Shown here piece after piece: positions 1 through 5,531 of a stretch of 6,894 nt of DNA (position 1 is its first letter; every line of letters begins with the position of its first letter). The stretch spans positions 1 through 6,894 of the forward strand of contig JARXKR010000118.1 of the NCBI GenBank assembly GCA_030271565.1, given 5' to 3'. The notes under the pieces were generated by a model. It did not search any database. It had not been told where the DNA came from and was given only the letters and a program-made list of their open reading frames with translations. The position numbers and the translations under genes are program-made. The DNA is from Pseudomonadota bacterium (GTDB lineage Bacteria; Pseudomonadota; Alphaproteobacteria; Sphingomonadales; Sphingomonadaceae).

Positions 1-2
1 AC

Positions 3-197
3 AGCGCACAATTGGTTCAACTCGGCGACAGCGACCCCGAACTGTCGGAGATGATTGCCGAGTTCCGTGATGACGAGCGCGCACACCGTGACGTCGCCTT
101 TGCCAACGGAGCCGAACAGGCACCCGGCTATCCGCTCCTATCGGGCGCGATCCGGCTGGGGTGCCGTGTGGCAATCCGACTAGCCGAGCGGATCTAG
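3..197 (+). CDS. coq7: CoQ7-type demethoxyubiquinone hydroxylase, C-terminal end (partial)
   Basis: The last 64 codons of a gene that begins before the window, ending in TAG at 195-197. CoQ7 is a membrane-associated di-iron monooxygenase that hydroxylates demethoxyubiquinone late in ubiquinone synthesis. The fragment shows the final family helix, DDERAHRD, with the E-x-x-H iron-ligand pair at bases 75-86. A hydrophobic, basic C-terminus follows (AIRLGCRVAIRLAERI), as expected for the membrane-facing end of this family. The internal TTG at 12 is not a real start, because the reading frame runs in from the window edge. An 80-base gap separates it from the next plus-strand gene; I saw no convincing terminator there. 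The family call rests on only the last third of the protein, but the ExxH context is characteristic. Confidence 0.85.
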   Translation, partial: SAQLVQLGDSDPELSEMIAEFRDDERAHRDVAFANGAEQAPGYPLLSGAIRLGCRVAIRLAERI

Positions 198-263
198 CCT
201 TCGGAACCTCGACCGCCTTCATCTGTTATTCAGCGCGGACCGTGCCTATATCGAAGGCCCGCC

Positions 264-269
264 GAGGAG
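264..269 (+). promoter_or_regulatory. Ribosome binding site that sets the start of the exported protein
   Basis: GAGGAG lies 8 bases before the ATG at 278. The same frame stays open upstream to position 161, inside coq7, so this purine-rich site and the signal peptide beginning exactly at 278 decide the start. No good promoter was identified in the 198-277 gap. Confidence 0.7.
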
Positions 270-277
270 TCCGAACG

Positions 278-841
278 ATGCGCCCGATCACTGCCCTGCT
301 TGCCCCGATGCTGCTGTCCGCGCTGTTCGCGCTTCCGGCCTTGGCGCAGGATGCGCCCGAGCCCAAGGTCAACCAGCTGATCGTGTTCGGTACAGATTCC
401 TGCCCGCAATCGACCGACGACACGATCACGGTCTGCGCGCGCAAGGACGAGAGCGAGCGCTACCGCATTCCCGAGCCGCTGCGCGAACATACCAGCCCGC
501 AGAACGAGGCGTGGAACAACAAGGTTCGGGCCTACGAAACCGTCAGCCGCACCGGCACGATGAGCTGCTCGCCGGTTGGCGCGGGCGGTTGGACCGGGTG
601 CGCGGGCAAGCTGATCAACGATGCCTACGCCGAAAAGAAGATCGATCCGGGCATCAAGTTCGGCCAGATGATCGCCGACGAGCGCGCCAAGCGCCTCGCC
701 ACGATCGACACGGATGCCGCTGAAACGCAGGCGCGGGTCGAAGCGATCGAAACCCAGATGGAAGAACGCCGCAAGGCCGAGGAAGCCAAGGCCGACAAGG
801 ATCCGAACGACACCAACGCCCCGGCTCCGCCGAAGAATTGA
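278..841 (+). CDS. Exported protein of unknown function with two C-x10-C pairs
   Basis: A 187-residue protein that I cannot assign to a named family; it resembles conserved hypothetical proteins of sphingomonads. Residues 1-23 form a Sec signal peptide: a basic start (MRP), a hydrophobic core rich in Leu and Ala, and a likely cleavage after ALA, leaving a mature protein that begins QDAPEP. The protein is therefore probably periplasmic or surface-located. The mature part has four cysteines at 42, 53, 97 and 108, giving two pairs each spaced C-x10-C, which could form disulfides in the periplasm. Residues about 130-172 are charged, rich in Glu, Lys, Arg and Ala, and probably helical or coiled coil. 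The tail (173-187) is rich in Pro, Asp and Asn and looks disordered. There is no lipobox and no further membrane segment. The start is set by GAGGAG at 264-269. The gene converges on fabI with only 2 bases between stop codons. Confidence 0.8.
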   Translation: MRPITALLAPMLLSALFALPALAQDAPEPKVNQLIVFGTDSCPQSTDDTITVCARKDESERYRIPEPLREHTSPQNEAWNNKVRAYETVSRTGTMSCSPVGAGGWTGCAGKLINDAYAEKKIDPGIKFGQMIADERAKRLATIDTDAAETQARVEAIETQMEERRKAEEAKADKDPNDTNAPAPPKN

Positions 842-843
842 GT

Positions 844-1671
844 TTAGCTCAGCGCGATATCCGGCGCGTCTTCCTGTTTCATCCCGATCACGTTGTAGCC
901 GCCATCGACGTGATGAATCTCGCCTGTCACGCCTGAGGCCAAGTCCGACAACAGGTACAGCCCCGCCCCGCCGACGTCGCCAATCGTGACATTGCGGCGC
1001 AGCGGCGAGTTCAGTTCGTTCCATTTGAGGATGTAGCGGAAATCGCCGATCCCGCTCGCCGCCAGCGTCTTGATCGGTCCCGCCGAGATTGCGTTGACCC
1101 GGATGTTGACCGGGCCGAGATCGTTGGCGAGGTATTTGACGCTGGTCTCGAGCGCGGCCTTGGCCACTCCCATCACGTTGTAGTGCGGGATGACCTTTTC
1201 GGCGCCGTAATACGACAGCGTCAGGATCGAGCCTCCACCCGTGCCGGTTTCGGCGTCGTAGGTTGGCATCATCTTCGCAGCCCGCTGCGCCACAGCAACC
1301 AGCGAATAGGCCGAAATGTTCATCGTCATCAGGAAGTTGTCGAGGCTGGTGTCGACATAGTGCCCCCGCAGCTCGGTCTTGTCCGAATAACCGATCGCGT
1401 GGACGACAAAATCTATCGTCTCCCACCGCGCCTTCAGCGCCGCAAACGTAGCGTCGAGATCGGCCATATCGGAGACGTCGCAAGGAATCAGAAAATCGCT
1501 GCCAAGACTGTCGGCAAGTGGCCGGACGCGCTTTTCCAGCGCCTCGCCCTGATAGGAAAACGCCAGTTCCGCACCGTGTTCCGCCAGTTTCTGGGCGATC
1601 CCCCAGGCCAGCGACTTGTCATTCGCCAGCCCCATGATCAGTCCGCGCCTGCCTTGCATCAATTTTGTCAT
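844..1671 (-). CDS. fabI: Enoyl-[acyl-carrier-protein] reductase (NADH), FabI type
   Basis: A 275-residue cytoplasmic enzyme that reduces trans-2-enoyl-ACP to acyl-ACP, the last step of each fatty-acid elongation cycle. The fold is an SDR Rossmann domain with the FabI-type nucleotide loop GLANDKSLAWGIA at residues 14-26. The catalytic pattern Y-x6-K is present as Tyr164 and Lys171, with the second family tyrosine at Tyr154 (E. coli Tyr156, Lys163, Tyr146). SAGPIKTLAASGI follows at 196-208 and the C-terminal part carries HVDGGY. It is slightly longer than E. coli FabI (262) because of an insertion near residues 137-145. Residues matching E. coli Gly93, Met159 and Phe203, which line the triclosan pocket, are kept as Gly94, Met167 and Phe211, so a drug-sensitive type is likely (inference). 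The ATG at 1671 has GGGA a few bases upstream. It lies 34 bases after the yihY-like gene on the same strand, so it is probably the last gene of that operon. Confidence 0.97.
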   Translation of the reverse strand: MTKLMQGRRGLIMGLANDKSLAWGIAQKLAEHGAELAFSYQGEALEKRVRPLADSLGSDFLIPCDVSDMADLDATFAALKARWETIDFVVHAIGYSDKTELRGHYVDTSLDNFLMTMNISAYSLVAVAQRAAKMMPTYDAETGTGGGSILTLSYYGAEKVIPHYNVMGVAKAALETSVKYLANDLGPVNIRVNAISAGPIKTLAASGIGDFRYILKWNELNSPLRRNVTIGDVGGAGLYLLSDLASGVTGEIHHVDGGYNVIGMKQEDAPDIALS

Positions 1672-1705
1672 GCCATTCCCGCCATGCTTGACCCTGTATT
1701 GCCGA

Positions 1706-2710
1706 TCAGGCGCTGTTAGCCCGATTGTCTGCCTGTCCGACCAGATTCCGTTCCTCCGGAGTCTCGGCCAGTGCCGCGTTCAACTCCGCGCCAACGACCA
1801 TTCCGAATCCGACCAGCCAGAAAAAGAACAGCGAGACCATGACACCGGCAAGACTGCCGTAAGTCAAATCATAGGTGAAGAAGCGATGCAAAACGCCCGG
1901 CAGCGACGAACTGACCGTCACCCACCACACGGTCACCAGCAAGGCGCCCGGCCACTTGGGATAGCGCCTGGTGCGGTACGAGCTGGGGGTGAGCGTCAGG
2001 AATATCAGGAATAACGAGGCATAGATGATCACCGGCGGGAGCAGCATCGACAGGTTGAGCAGGTTAGTCAGCCCGGACAGCCACGGATAGCGCGCCTCGA
2101 CCACCTGTTGCGCAGTGCCGATGAACACCTGCGCGAGCAGCGCGAACAGCAGCGCAATCACCGCGCCGACTATCGCTCCGGTCGAAATCAGCCGGTAGCG
2201 CCAGAACGCGTGCGCCGGCTTGGTCCCATAGGCCCGGCGCAAGATATCGCGGATCGTCTCGACCAGGCTGCCGACCGTCCACAGCCCAATCAGCCCGCCG
2301 GCCCACAGCAGCCAACCGCTGCGCGCCACAATTACGTCGCGCGCGACCGGCTCGAGCGCCTTTGCAGCAATCGGAGGCATGGCCACTAGAAACGCGTGGA
2401 CCGAAGCCTCGCGCTGCGCCTGCTCGCCGACCAGGCTGAGCACCGCGCCGACCGTAATGAAGAACGGGAACAGCGCGAGGATCGCCATATAAGCGAGGTT
2501 ACCGGCGTGGATGAACCCGTCGTTGTAGGCCCCGGCCCAGACCCGCGCGAGCACCCGGAAAAACCGGGTCCGCCAGAACCTGCCTTCGGGGCCGACATGT
2601 TCGTCATAGGCTTCCTGCAGCCGGTGCGCGCGCTTGCGCCGTGCTTCGGGCGAGAGATCTGGGACGGTCAGCGGCGGCAGGTGCGCTTCGTCGAGTTCGC
2701 GTTCCTGCAC
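1706..2710 (-). CDS. YihY/BrkB-family inner membrane protein
   Basis: A 334-residue integral membrane protein of the YihY (virulence factor BrkB) family, often mislabelled ribonuclease BN; the molecular function of the family is not settled. A basic, charged cytoplasmic N-terminus (1-60) is followed by the family signature around DGFIHAGNLAYMAILALFPF (64-83). I see about six hydrophobic segments, near residues 70-95, 132-152, 174-198, 217-240, 252-272 and 282-306. The last ends in the family motif VGAELNAAL. The start is a GTG at 2710. An in-frame TAA only two codons upstream (2717-2719) excludes a longer ATG start, and the next internal ATG would remove the conserved first membrane segment. 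The gap to the J-domain gene is 14 bases and fabI follows after 34 bases, suggesting one transcript. No strong Shine-Dalgarno sequence is visible, so translation may depend partly on the upstream gene. Confidence 0.9.
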   Translation of the reverse strand: MQERELDEAHLPPLTVPDLSPEARRKRAHRLQEAYDEHVGPEGRFWRTRFFRVLARVWAGAYNDGFIHAGNLAYMAILALFPFFITVGAVLSLVGEQAQREASVHAFLVAMPPIAAKALEPVARDVIVARSGWLLWAGGLIGLWTVGSLVETIRDILRRAYGTKPAHAFWRYRLISTGAIVGAVIALLFALLAQVFIGTAQQVVEARYPWLSGLTNLLNLSMLLPPVIIYASLFLIFLTLTPSSYRTRRYPKWPGALLVTVWWVTVSSSLPGVLHRFFTYDLTYGSLAGVMVSLFFFWLVGFGMVVGAELNAALAETPEERNLVGQADNRANSA

Positions 2711-2724
2711 CGCCGCTTACCCGC

Positions 2725-3693
2725 TCAGACGCCGAATTTCGCGCGCAAGTTGCGCGGATCGTGCCAGCCGTCGAGCCGCTTGACCAGATCGTCGTCCCCC
2801 ACCGGCAGCTGGACTTCGACTGTCACCAGCTGGTCGCCGCGGGTCCCGTCCTTGCGGCTCATGCCCTTGCCTGCGAGCCGCAGCGTCTTGCCCGAGCTGG
2901 TTCCGGGGGCGAGCGTCAGCATGACCGCGCCCTCAGCCGTCGGCACGCGCACTTTGGTGCCGTTCACTGCCTCATCGAGGCTGACCGGCAGCTCGAGCCG
3001 CAGGTTGTCGCCATCGCGGCGAAACCACGGATGCGGCTGGACAGTGATCGAGACGATAGCGTCACCGGCGCCGCCGGGTCCCGCTTCGCCTTTGCCCGCG
3101 AGCCGCATCTGGGTGCCGTCCTCGACCCCGGCTGGCAGCTTGAGGTCGATCGTCTTGCCGTCGGCCAGCGTGATCCGCTGGGTCGCGCGGGTCGCCGCGT
3201 CGGTCAGCGAGACACCCAGCTTGTATTGTACACTGGCGCCTTTGGGGGCGGCGCGCTGGCGTCCTGCGCCCATGCCGCCGCCGAAACCGCCACTCGCGCC
3301 GCCGCCGCCGCGACCGCCGAACAGACCCTCGAAGATGTCGCCGATGTCGATCCCTTCGGGCCCGCCACCGCCGCCGAAACCTTCGAAATCTTCGGTGCGG
3401 AAGCCGCGCTGGCCACCCCCGTTAAACCCGCCCGGTCCAGCGGTGTGGCCATAGCCGAAGCCCATGCTGGGGTTGCCATCGCCATCGATCTCGCCGCGGT
3501 CGAACTTGGCGCGCTTGTCCTTGTCGGAGAGCAGGTCATAGGCGCCGGTCACCACCGAAAAGCGTTCCGACGCCTTGGGATTGTCCTTGTTGCGATCTGG
3601 ATGCAGCTCCTTGGCGAGCTTGCGGTACGCCGACTTGATGTCCTTCTCGCTCGCGCTGCGCGCCACGCCCAGGGTTGCATACGGATCAGCCAT
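2725..3693 (-). CDS. J-domain co-chaperone, DnaJ class II (CbpA/DjlA-unlike, no zinc finger)
   Basis: A 322-residue Hsp40 protein expected to stimulate the ATPase of DnaK (Hsp70) and deliver unfolded clients in the cytoplasm. The J-domain spans about residues 3-68, starting DPYATLGV, with the essential HPD motif at 31-33 and the helix IV region KRAKFDRG. A Gly/Phe-rich linker follows at about 73-144 and includes the segment IDIGDIFEGLFGG. The C-terminal substrate-binding domains run from about 153 to 315, with DnaJ-like strings such as LKLPAGVEDGTQMRLAGKG and LRLAGKGM. No CxxCxGxG repeats are present, so this is a class II (CbpA-like) protein and not canonical DnaJ. The ATG at 3693 starts directly at the J-domain. 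The gene is first in an apparent operon with the yihY-like gene and fabI, and diverges from pdxH. The upstream Shine-Dalgarno sequence is poor and the leader may be short. CbpA-like DNA binding cannot be judged from sequence alone. Confidence 0.93.
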   Translation of the reverse strand: MADPYATLGVARSASEKDIKSAYRKLAKELHPDRNKDNPKASERFSVVTGAYDLLSDKDKRAKFDRGEIDGDGNPSMGFGYGHTAGPGGFNGGGQRGFRTEDFEGFGGGGGPEGIDIGDIFEGLFGGRGGGGASGGFGGGMGAGRQRAAPKGASVQYKLGVSLTDAATRATQRITLADGKTIDLKLPAGVEDGTQMRLAGKGEAGPGGAGDAIVSITVQPHPWFRRDGDNLRLELPVSLDEAVNGTKVRVPTAEGAVMLTLAPGTSSGKTLRLAGKGMSRKDGTRGDQLVTVEVQLPVGDDDLVKRLDGWHDPRNLRAKFGV

Positions 3694-3798
3694 AGTGCGC
3701 TAGCTAGGGGCGCGAGCGCTGCAGGACAAGGCGGACATTGCATTTGCCGCATTTGCGGCGCTTCCTTCGCCCGCGCGCAGCGGCTATGCGCAGCAGCC
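3694..3798. promoter_or_regulatory. Divergent promoter region between the J-domain gene and pdxH
   Basis: These 105 bases separate two divergently read genes, so they should hold a promoter for each. On the minus strand TTGTCC (3724-3729) and TAGCTA (3701-3706) are 17 bases apart, but the second box is a poor match to a -10; if real, the mRNA would be almost leaderless. The centre holds a direct repeat GCATTTGC at 3740-3747 and 3749-3756 (9-base period) and an inverted repeat CCGCA-TT-TGCGG at 3747-3758, which could be an operator. No clear plus-strand promoter was found. The region's role follows from gene orientation; the specific boxes are weak. Confidence 0.45.
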
Positions 3799-4407
3799 AT
3801 GGACCCCCAGACCCAAGACGCGATTCCCGCCCAATCCCCGTTCGCGCTGTTCGGCGAATGGTTCGAGGCGGCGCGGGTGAGCGAGTCCAACGATCCCGAA
3901 GCGGTCGCGCTTGCCACTGCCACGCCCGAAGGTGCGCCCTCGGTGCGGATGGTGCTGCTCAAGGACTGGGGACCCGACGGCTTCGTGTTCTATACCAATG
4001 GCCATAGCCGCAAGGGCGGGGAACTGCACGATAATCCGCAGGCGGCGATGCTGTTCCACTGGAAGTCGCTGCGCCGCCAGATCCGCATCGAAGGCGTGGT
4101 CAGCGAAGTCTCGGGCGAACAGGCTGACGCCTATTTCGCCAGCCGCGGCCGCGATTCGCAGATCGGCGCGCATGCCTCGGACCAGTCCGCGCCGCTGGGT
4201 TCGCGCGGTGAATTTCTCGCCCGGATCGCCAGGACCGGCGCACGCTATCTGGTCGGCAAGGTGCCGCGCCCGGAGCACTGGACCGGGTTTCGCCTCGCCC
4301 CAGCCGCGATCGAATTCTGGCTTGACCGGCCGTTTCGGCTGCACGAGCGGCGCCGGTTCGTGCGCAGCCTGGATGGCGGCTGGACCAGCAGCCTGCTTTA
4401 CCCATGA
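3799..4407 (+). CDS. pdxH: Pyridoxine/pyridoxamine 5'-phosphate oxidase
   Basis: A 202-residue FMN enzyme that oxidises pyridoxine or pyridoxamine 5'-phosphate to pyridoxal 5'-phosphate (vitamin B6 cofactor). Family motifs appear in order: SVRMVLLK at 48-55 (R50 and K55, matching E. coli Arg67 and Lys72), FYTNGHSRKGGEL at 64-76, WKSLRRQIRIEG at 88-99, YFASRGRDSQIGA at 112-124 (Tyr112, Arg116, Ser120, matching E. coli Tyr129, Arg133, Ser137), PRPEHWTGFRL at 156-166 and FRLHERR at 179-185 (Arg180 and His182, matching E. coli Arg197 and His199). The active site therefore looks complete. The protein is shorter than E. coli PdxH (218) at the N-terminus and ends LLYP instead of RLAP. The frame is open far upstream, but that part is antisense to the J-domain gene; the ATG at 3799 is the first ATG of the pdxH-like part. 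No strong Shine-Dalgarno sequence is visible. The stop overlaps the next gene's start in ATGA. Confidence 0.95.
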   Translation: MDPQTQDAIPAQSPFALFGEWFEAARVSESNDPEAVALATATPEGAPSVRMVLLKDWGPDGFVFYTNGHSRKGGELHDNPQAAMLFHWKSLRRQIRIEGVVSEVSGEQADAYFASRGRDSQIGAHASDQSAPLGSRGEFLARIARTGARYLVGKVPRPEHWTGFRLAPAAIEFWLDRPFRLHERRRFVRSLDGGWTSSLLYP

Positions 4408-5357
4408 GCGCTGCAACCTTGCACAGCCATGGCAAGCTCAACCGCAGCGCGGCCTATGCCTCGATCGCGGTCGCCAGCCTGCTCGCCGGGCTCAAGATCT
4501 GGGCAGTGCTCCAGACCGGCTCGACCGCGATGCTCGGCAGTCTGGCCGATACCGGGCTCGATCTGATCGCCAGCCTCGCGACGCTGCTCGGGGTCTGGGT
4601 CGCGGCGCAACCGGCCGATGATGAACACCGCTTCGGGCACGGCAAGGCCGAAGCGCTCGCGGCAATGTTCCAGGTTGTGCTGATCTCGATTTCCGCGCTG
4701 ACGCTGGCGCTGCGGGCCGGCGCGCAGTGGTTCACCGGCGCGCGGCCGGCCAGCGCGGATGACGGGATTGCGGTTTCGGTTATTGCAATCGGTGCGACCA
4801 TGGTCTTGCTGGTATGGCAGCGCCGGGTGATCGCGCGGACCGGTTCGCTCGCGATTTCGACCGACCACCTGCACTACAAGTCCGACCTCGTGCTCAATTT
4901 CGCGGTGATCGCCGCGCTCGCGCTCGACCAGTACGCCGGGGTGCCGAGCGCGGACGCGGTGTTTGGCCTAGGGATCGCGTTGTGGCTCGGCTGGGGCGCG
5001 TGGCACGCCTCGCAGGAAGCGGTCGAGCAACTGATGGATCACGAATGGCCCGAGGCGAAGAAGATCCAGTTTCTCGAAGTCGTCGCCCGCCATCCCGAAC
5101 TCAAGGGGCTGCACGATCTGCGCACCCGCACTTCGGGCAATCGCGATTTCGTGCAGTTCCACGTTGCGGTCGATCCCGATATGTCGGTGCGTGCCGCACA
5201 CGATGTGATGGACGAAATCGAGGAAAAGTTGCTGGCCGAATTCCCCGGGATCGAAATCCTGATCCATCCCGACCCCGAGGGCCTGATCAACGAAACCGGA
5301 CTGGCCGCGAAAGACCTGCTCGCCGACATCGACGCTCCGCACCAGCGCGGGAGTTAG
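4404..5357 (+). CDS. fieF: FieF-like cation diffusion facilitator (Zn/Fe efflux)
   Basis: A 317-residue inner membrane antiporter that should export divalent metal, most likely Zn2+ and possibly Fe2+, in exchange for protons. It matches E. coli FieF/YiiP at every metal site I can place. The transport site has Asp49 and Asp53 (ADTGLD) with His157 and Asp161 (HYKSD), the DD-HD type. The second site has Asp72, His75 and His79 in DDEHRFGHGKAEAL. The cytoplasmic site has His237 (LHDLRTR), His253 (FVQFH), and His288 and Asp290 (IHPDP). Six membrane segments lie within residues about 15-210, and the cytoplasmic domain follows to about 295. The ATG overlaps the pdxH stop codon (ATGA at 4404-4407) and has no Shine-Dalgarno sequence of its own, which suggests translational coupling. 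Other CDF members (Mn, Co, Ni) differ in these site residues, so the family call is firm; substrate is inferred. Confidence 0.93.
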   Translation: MSAATLHSHGKLNRSAAYASIAVASLLAGLKIWAVLQTGSTAMLGSLADTGLDLIASLATLLGVWVAAQPADDEHRFGHGKAEALAAMFQVVLISISALTLALRAGAQWFTGARPASADDGIAVSVIAIGATMVLLVWQRRVIARTGSLAISTDHLHYKSDLVLNFAVIAALALDQYAGVPSADAVFGLGIALWLGWGAWHASQEAVEQLMDHEWPEAKKIQFLEVVARHPELKGLHDLRTRTSGNRDFVQFHVAVDPDMSVRAAHDVMDEIEEKLLAEFPGIEILIHPDPEGLINETGLAAKDLLADIDAPHQRGS

Positions 5358-5384
5358 AGCCTGTGATGCTTAATCCGGTTCACC

Positions 5385-5433
5385 GTTCGTGGTGAGGAGG
5401 GACTGAGCAAAGCGAAGGCCCGTCTCGAACCAC
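5385..5433 (+). repeat. Repeat module, left copy
   Basis: Starts GTTCGTGGTGAGG and ends CGTCTCGAACCAC. Its ends pair with each other: GTGGT (5389-5393) with ACCAC (5429-5433), continued by GAG with CTC after a two-base bulge and possibly GGG with CCC. It can therefore fold as a hairpin without the right copy. Confidence 0.7.
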
Positions 5434-5448
5434 CAAGCGCAATGCAAA

Positions 5449-5501
5449 GTCCTTCGAGACGGTCACTCAGCCAAAGGCTTCGATCCCTCCTCAGGACGAA
5501 C
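5449..5501 (-). repeat. Repeat module, right copy (inverted)
   Basis: Starts GTCCTTCGAGACGG and ends CCTCAGGACGAAC on the plus strand. Its ends pair with each other: GTCCT (5449-5453) with AGGAC (5493-5497), continued by GAG with CTC. The apex contains a perfect small stem, AGCC-AAA-GGCT, at 5469-5479. Where the left copy has GG and CC in the stem, this copy (read in the same orientation) has CC and GG. Confidence 0.7.
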
Positions 5502-5520
5502 GGACTTGGGTTGGTTTGGG
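5502..5520 (+). other. Possible two-layer G-quadruplex motif
   Basis: Four G-runs with T-rich loops (GG-ACTT-GGG-TT-GG-TTT-GGG) directly follow the inverted repeat, downstream of fieF. Short loops make a two-tetrad fold possible, but such motifs also arise by chance in GC-rich DNA. Confidence 0.25.
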
Positions 5521-5531
5521 CGCATCTCGGT

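Larger units (their letters stand above)
5383..5503. repeat. Double inverted repeat, REPIN-like, between convergent genes
   Basis: Two modules of about 50 bases face each other around a short spacer (5434-5448). The outer arms 5383-5402 and 5484-5503 match as inverted repeats at 18 of 20 bases; the inner arms 5420-5429 and 5453-5462 match at 10 of 10 (TTCGAGACGG on the right). The middles (5403-5419 and 5463-5483) differ in length and sequence. The layout, two inverted copies of a small palindromic unit in an intergenic gap, is that of REPIN-type elements, and similar CGTTCG...GAGGAGG...TCTCGAA units are, to my knowledge, common between genes in sphingomonads. Lying between the 3' ends of fieF and fcl, it could stop or slow transcription from both sides, although it has no U-tract. 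Confidence 0.8.

Noticed and set aside
161..277. Longer N-terminus for the exported protein, starting inside coq7
   Set aside because: The signal peptide and GAGGAG ribosome site place the start at 278; the upstream 39 residues look unlike coding sequence and overlap coq7.
839..851. Intrinsic terminator between the exported-protein gene and fabI
   Set aside because: The stem has only four base pairs and no U-tract follows on either strand.
230..1483. A 417-residue minus-strand frame across the exported-protein gene and fabI
   Set aside because: It overlaps fabI in a different frame and crosses the convergent junction; its composition is typical of a shadow frame.
3701..3729. Firm sigma-70 promoter for the J-domain gene (TTGTCC, 17 bases, TAGCTA)
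   Set aside because: The spacing is right but the -10 box matches only two consensus positions, so it is mentioned only within the intergenic region.
2641..3798. Long plus-strand open frame running into pdxH, which would make a 588-residue fusion
   Set aside because: This part is antisense to the J-domain gene and the end of the yihY-like gene, both with clear family motifs. It has no recognisable domain, and pdxH homology begins only after 3799.
5383..5503. CRISPR array or a tRNA in the fieF-fcl gap
   Set aside because: There are only two inverted copies, no regular spacers, and no cloverleaf; the structure fits a palindromic dispersed repeat.
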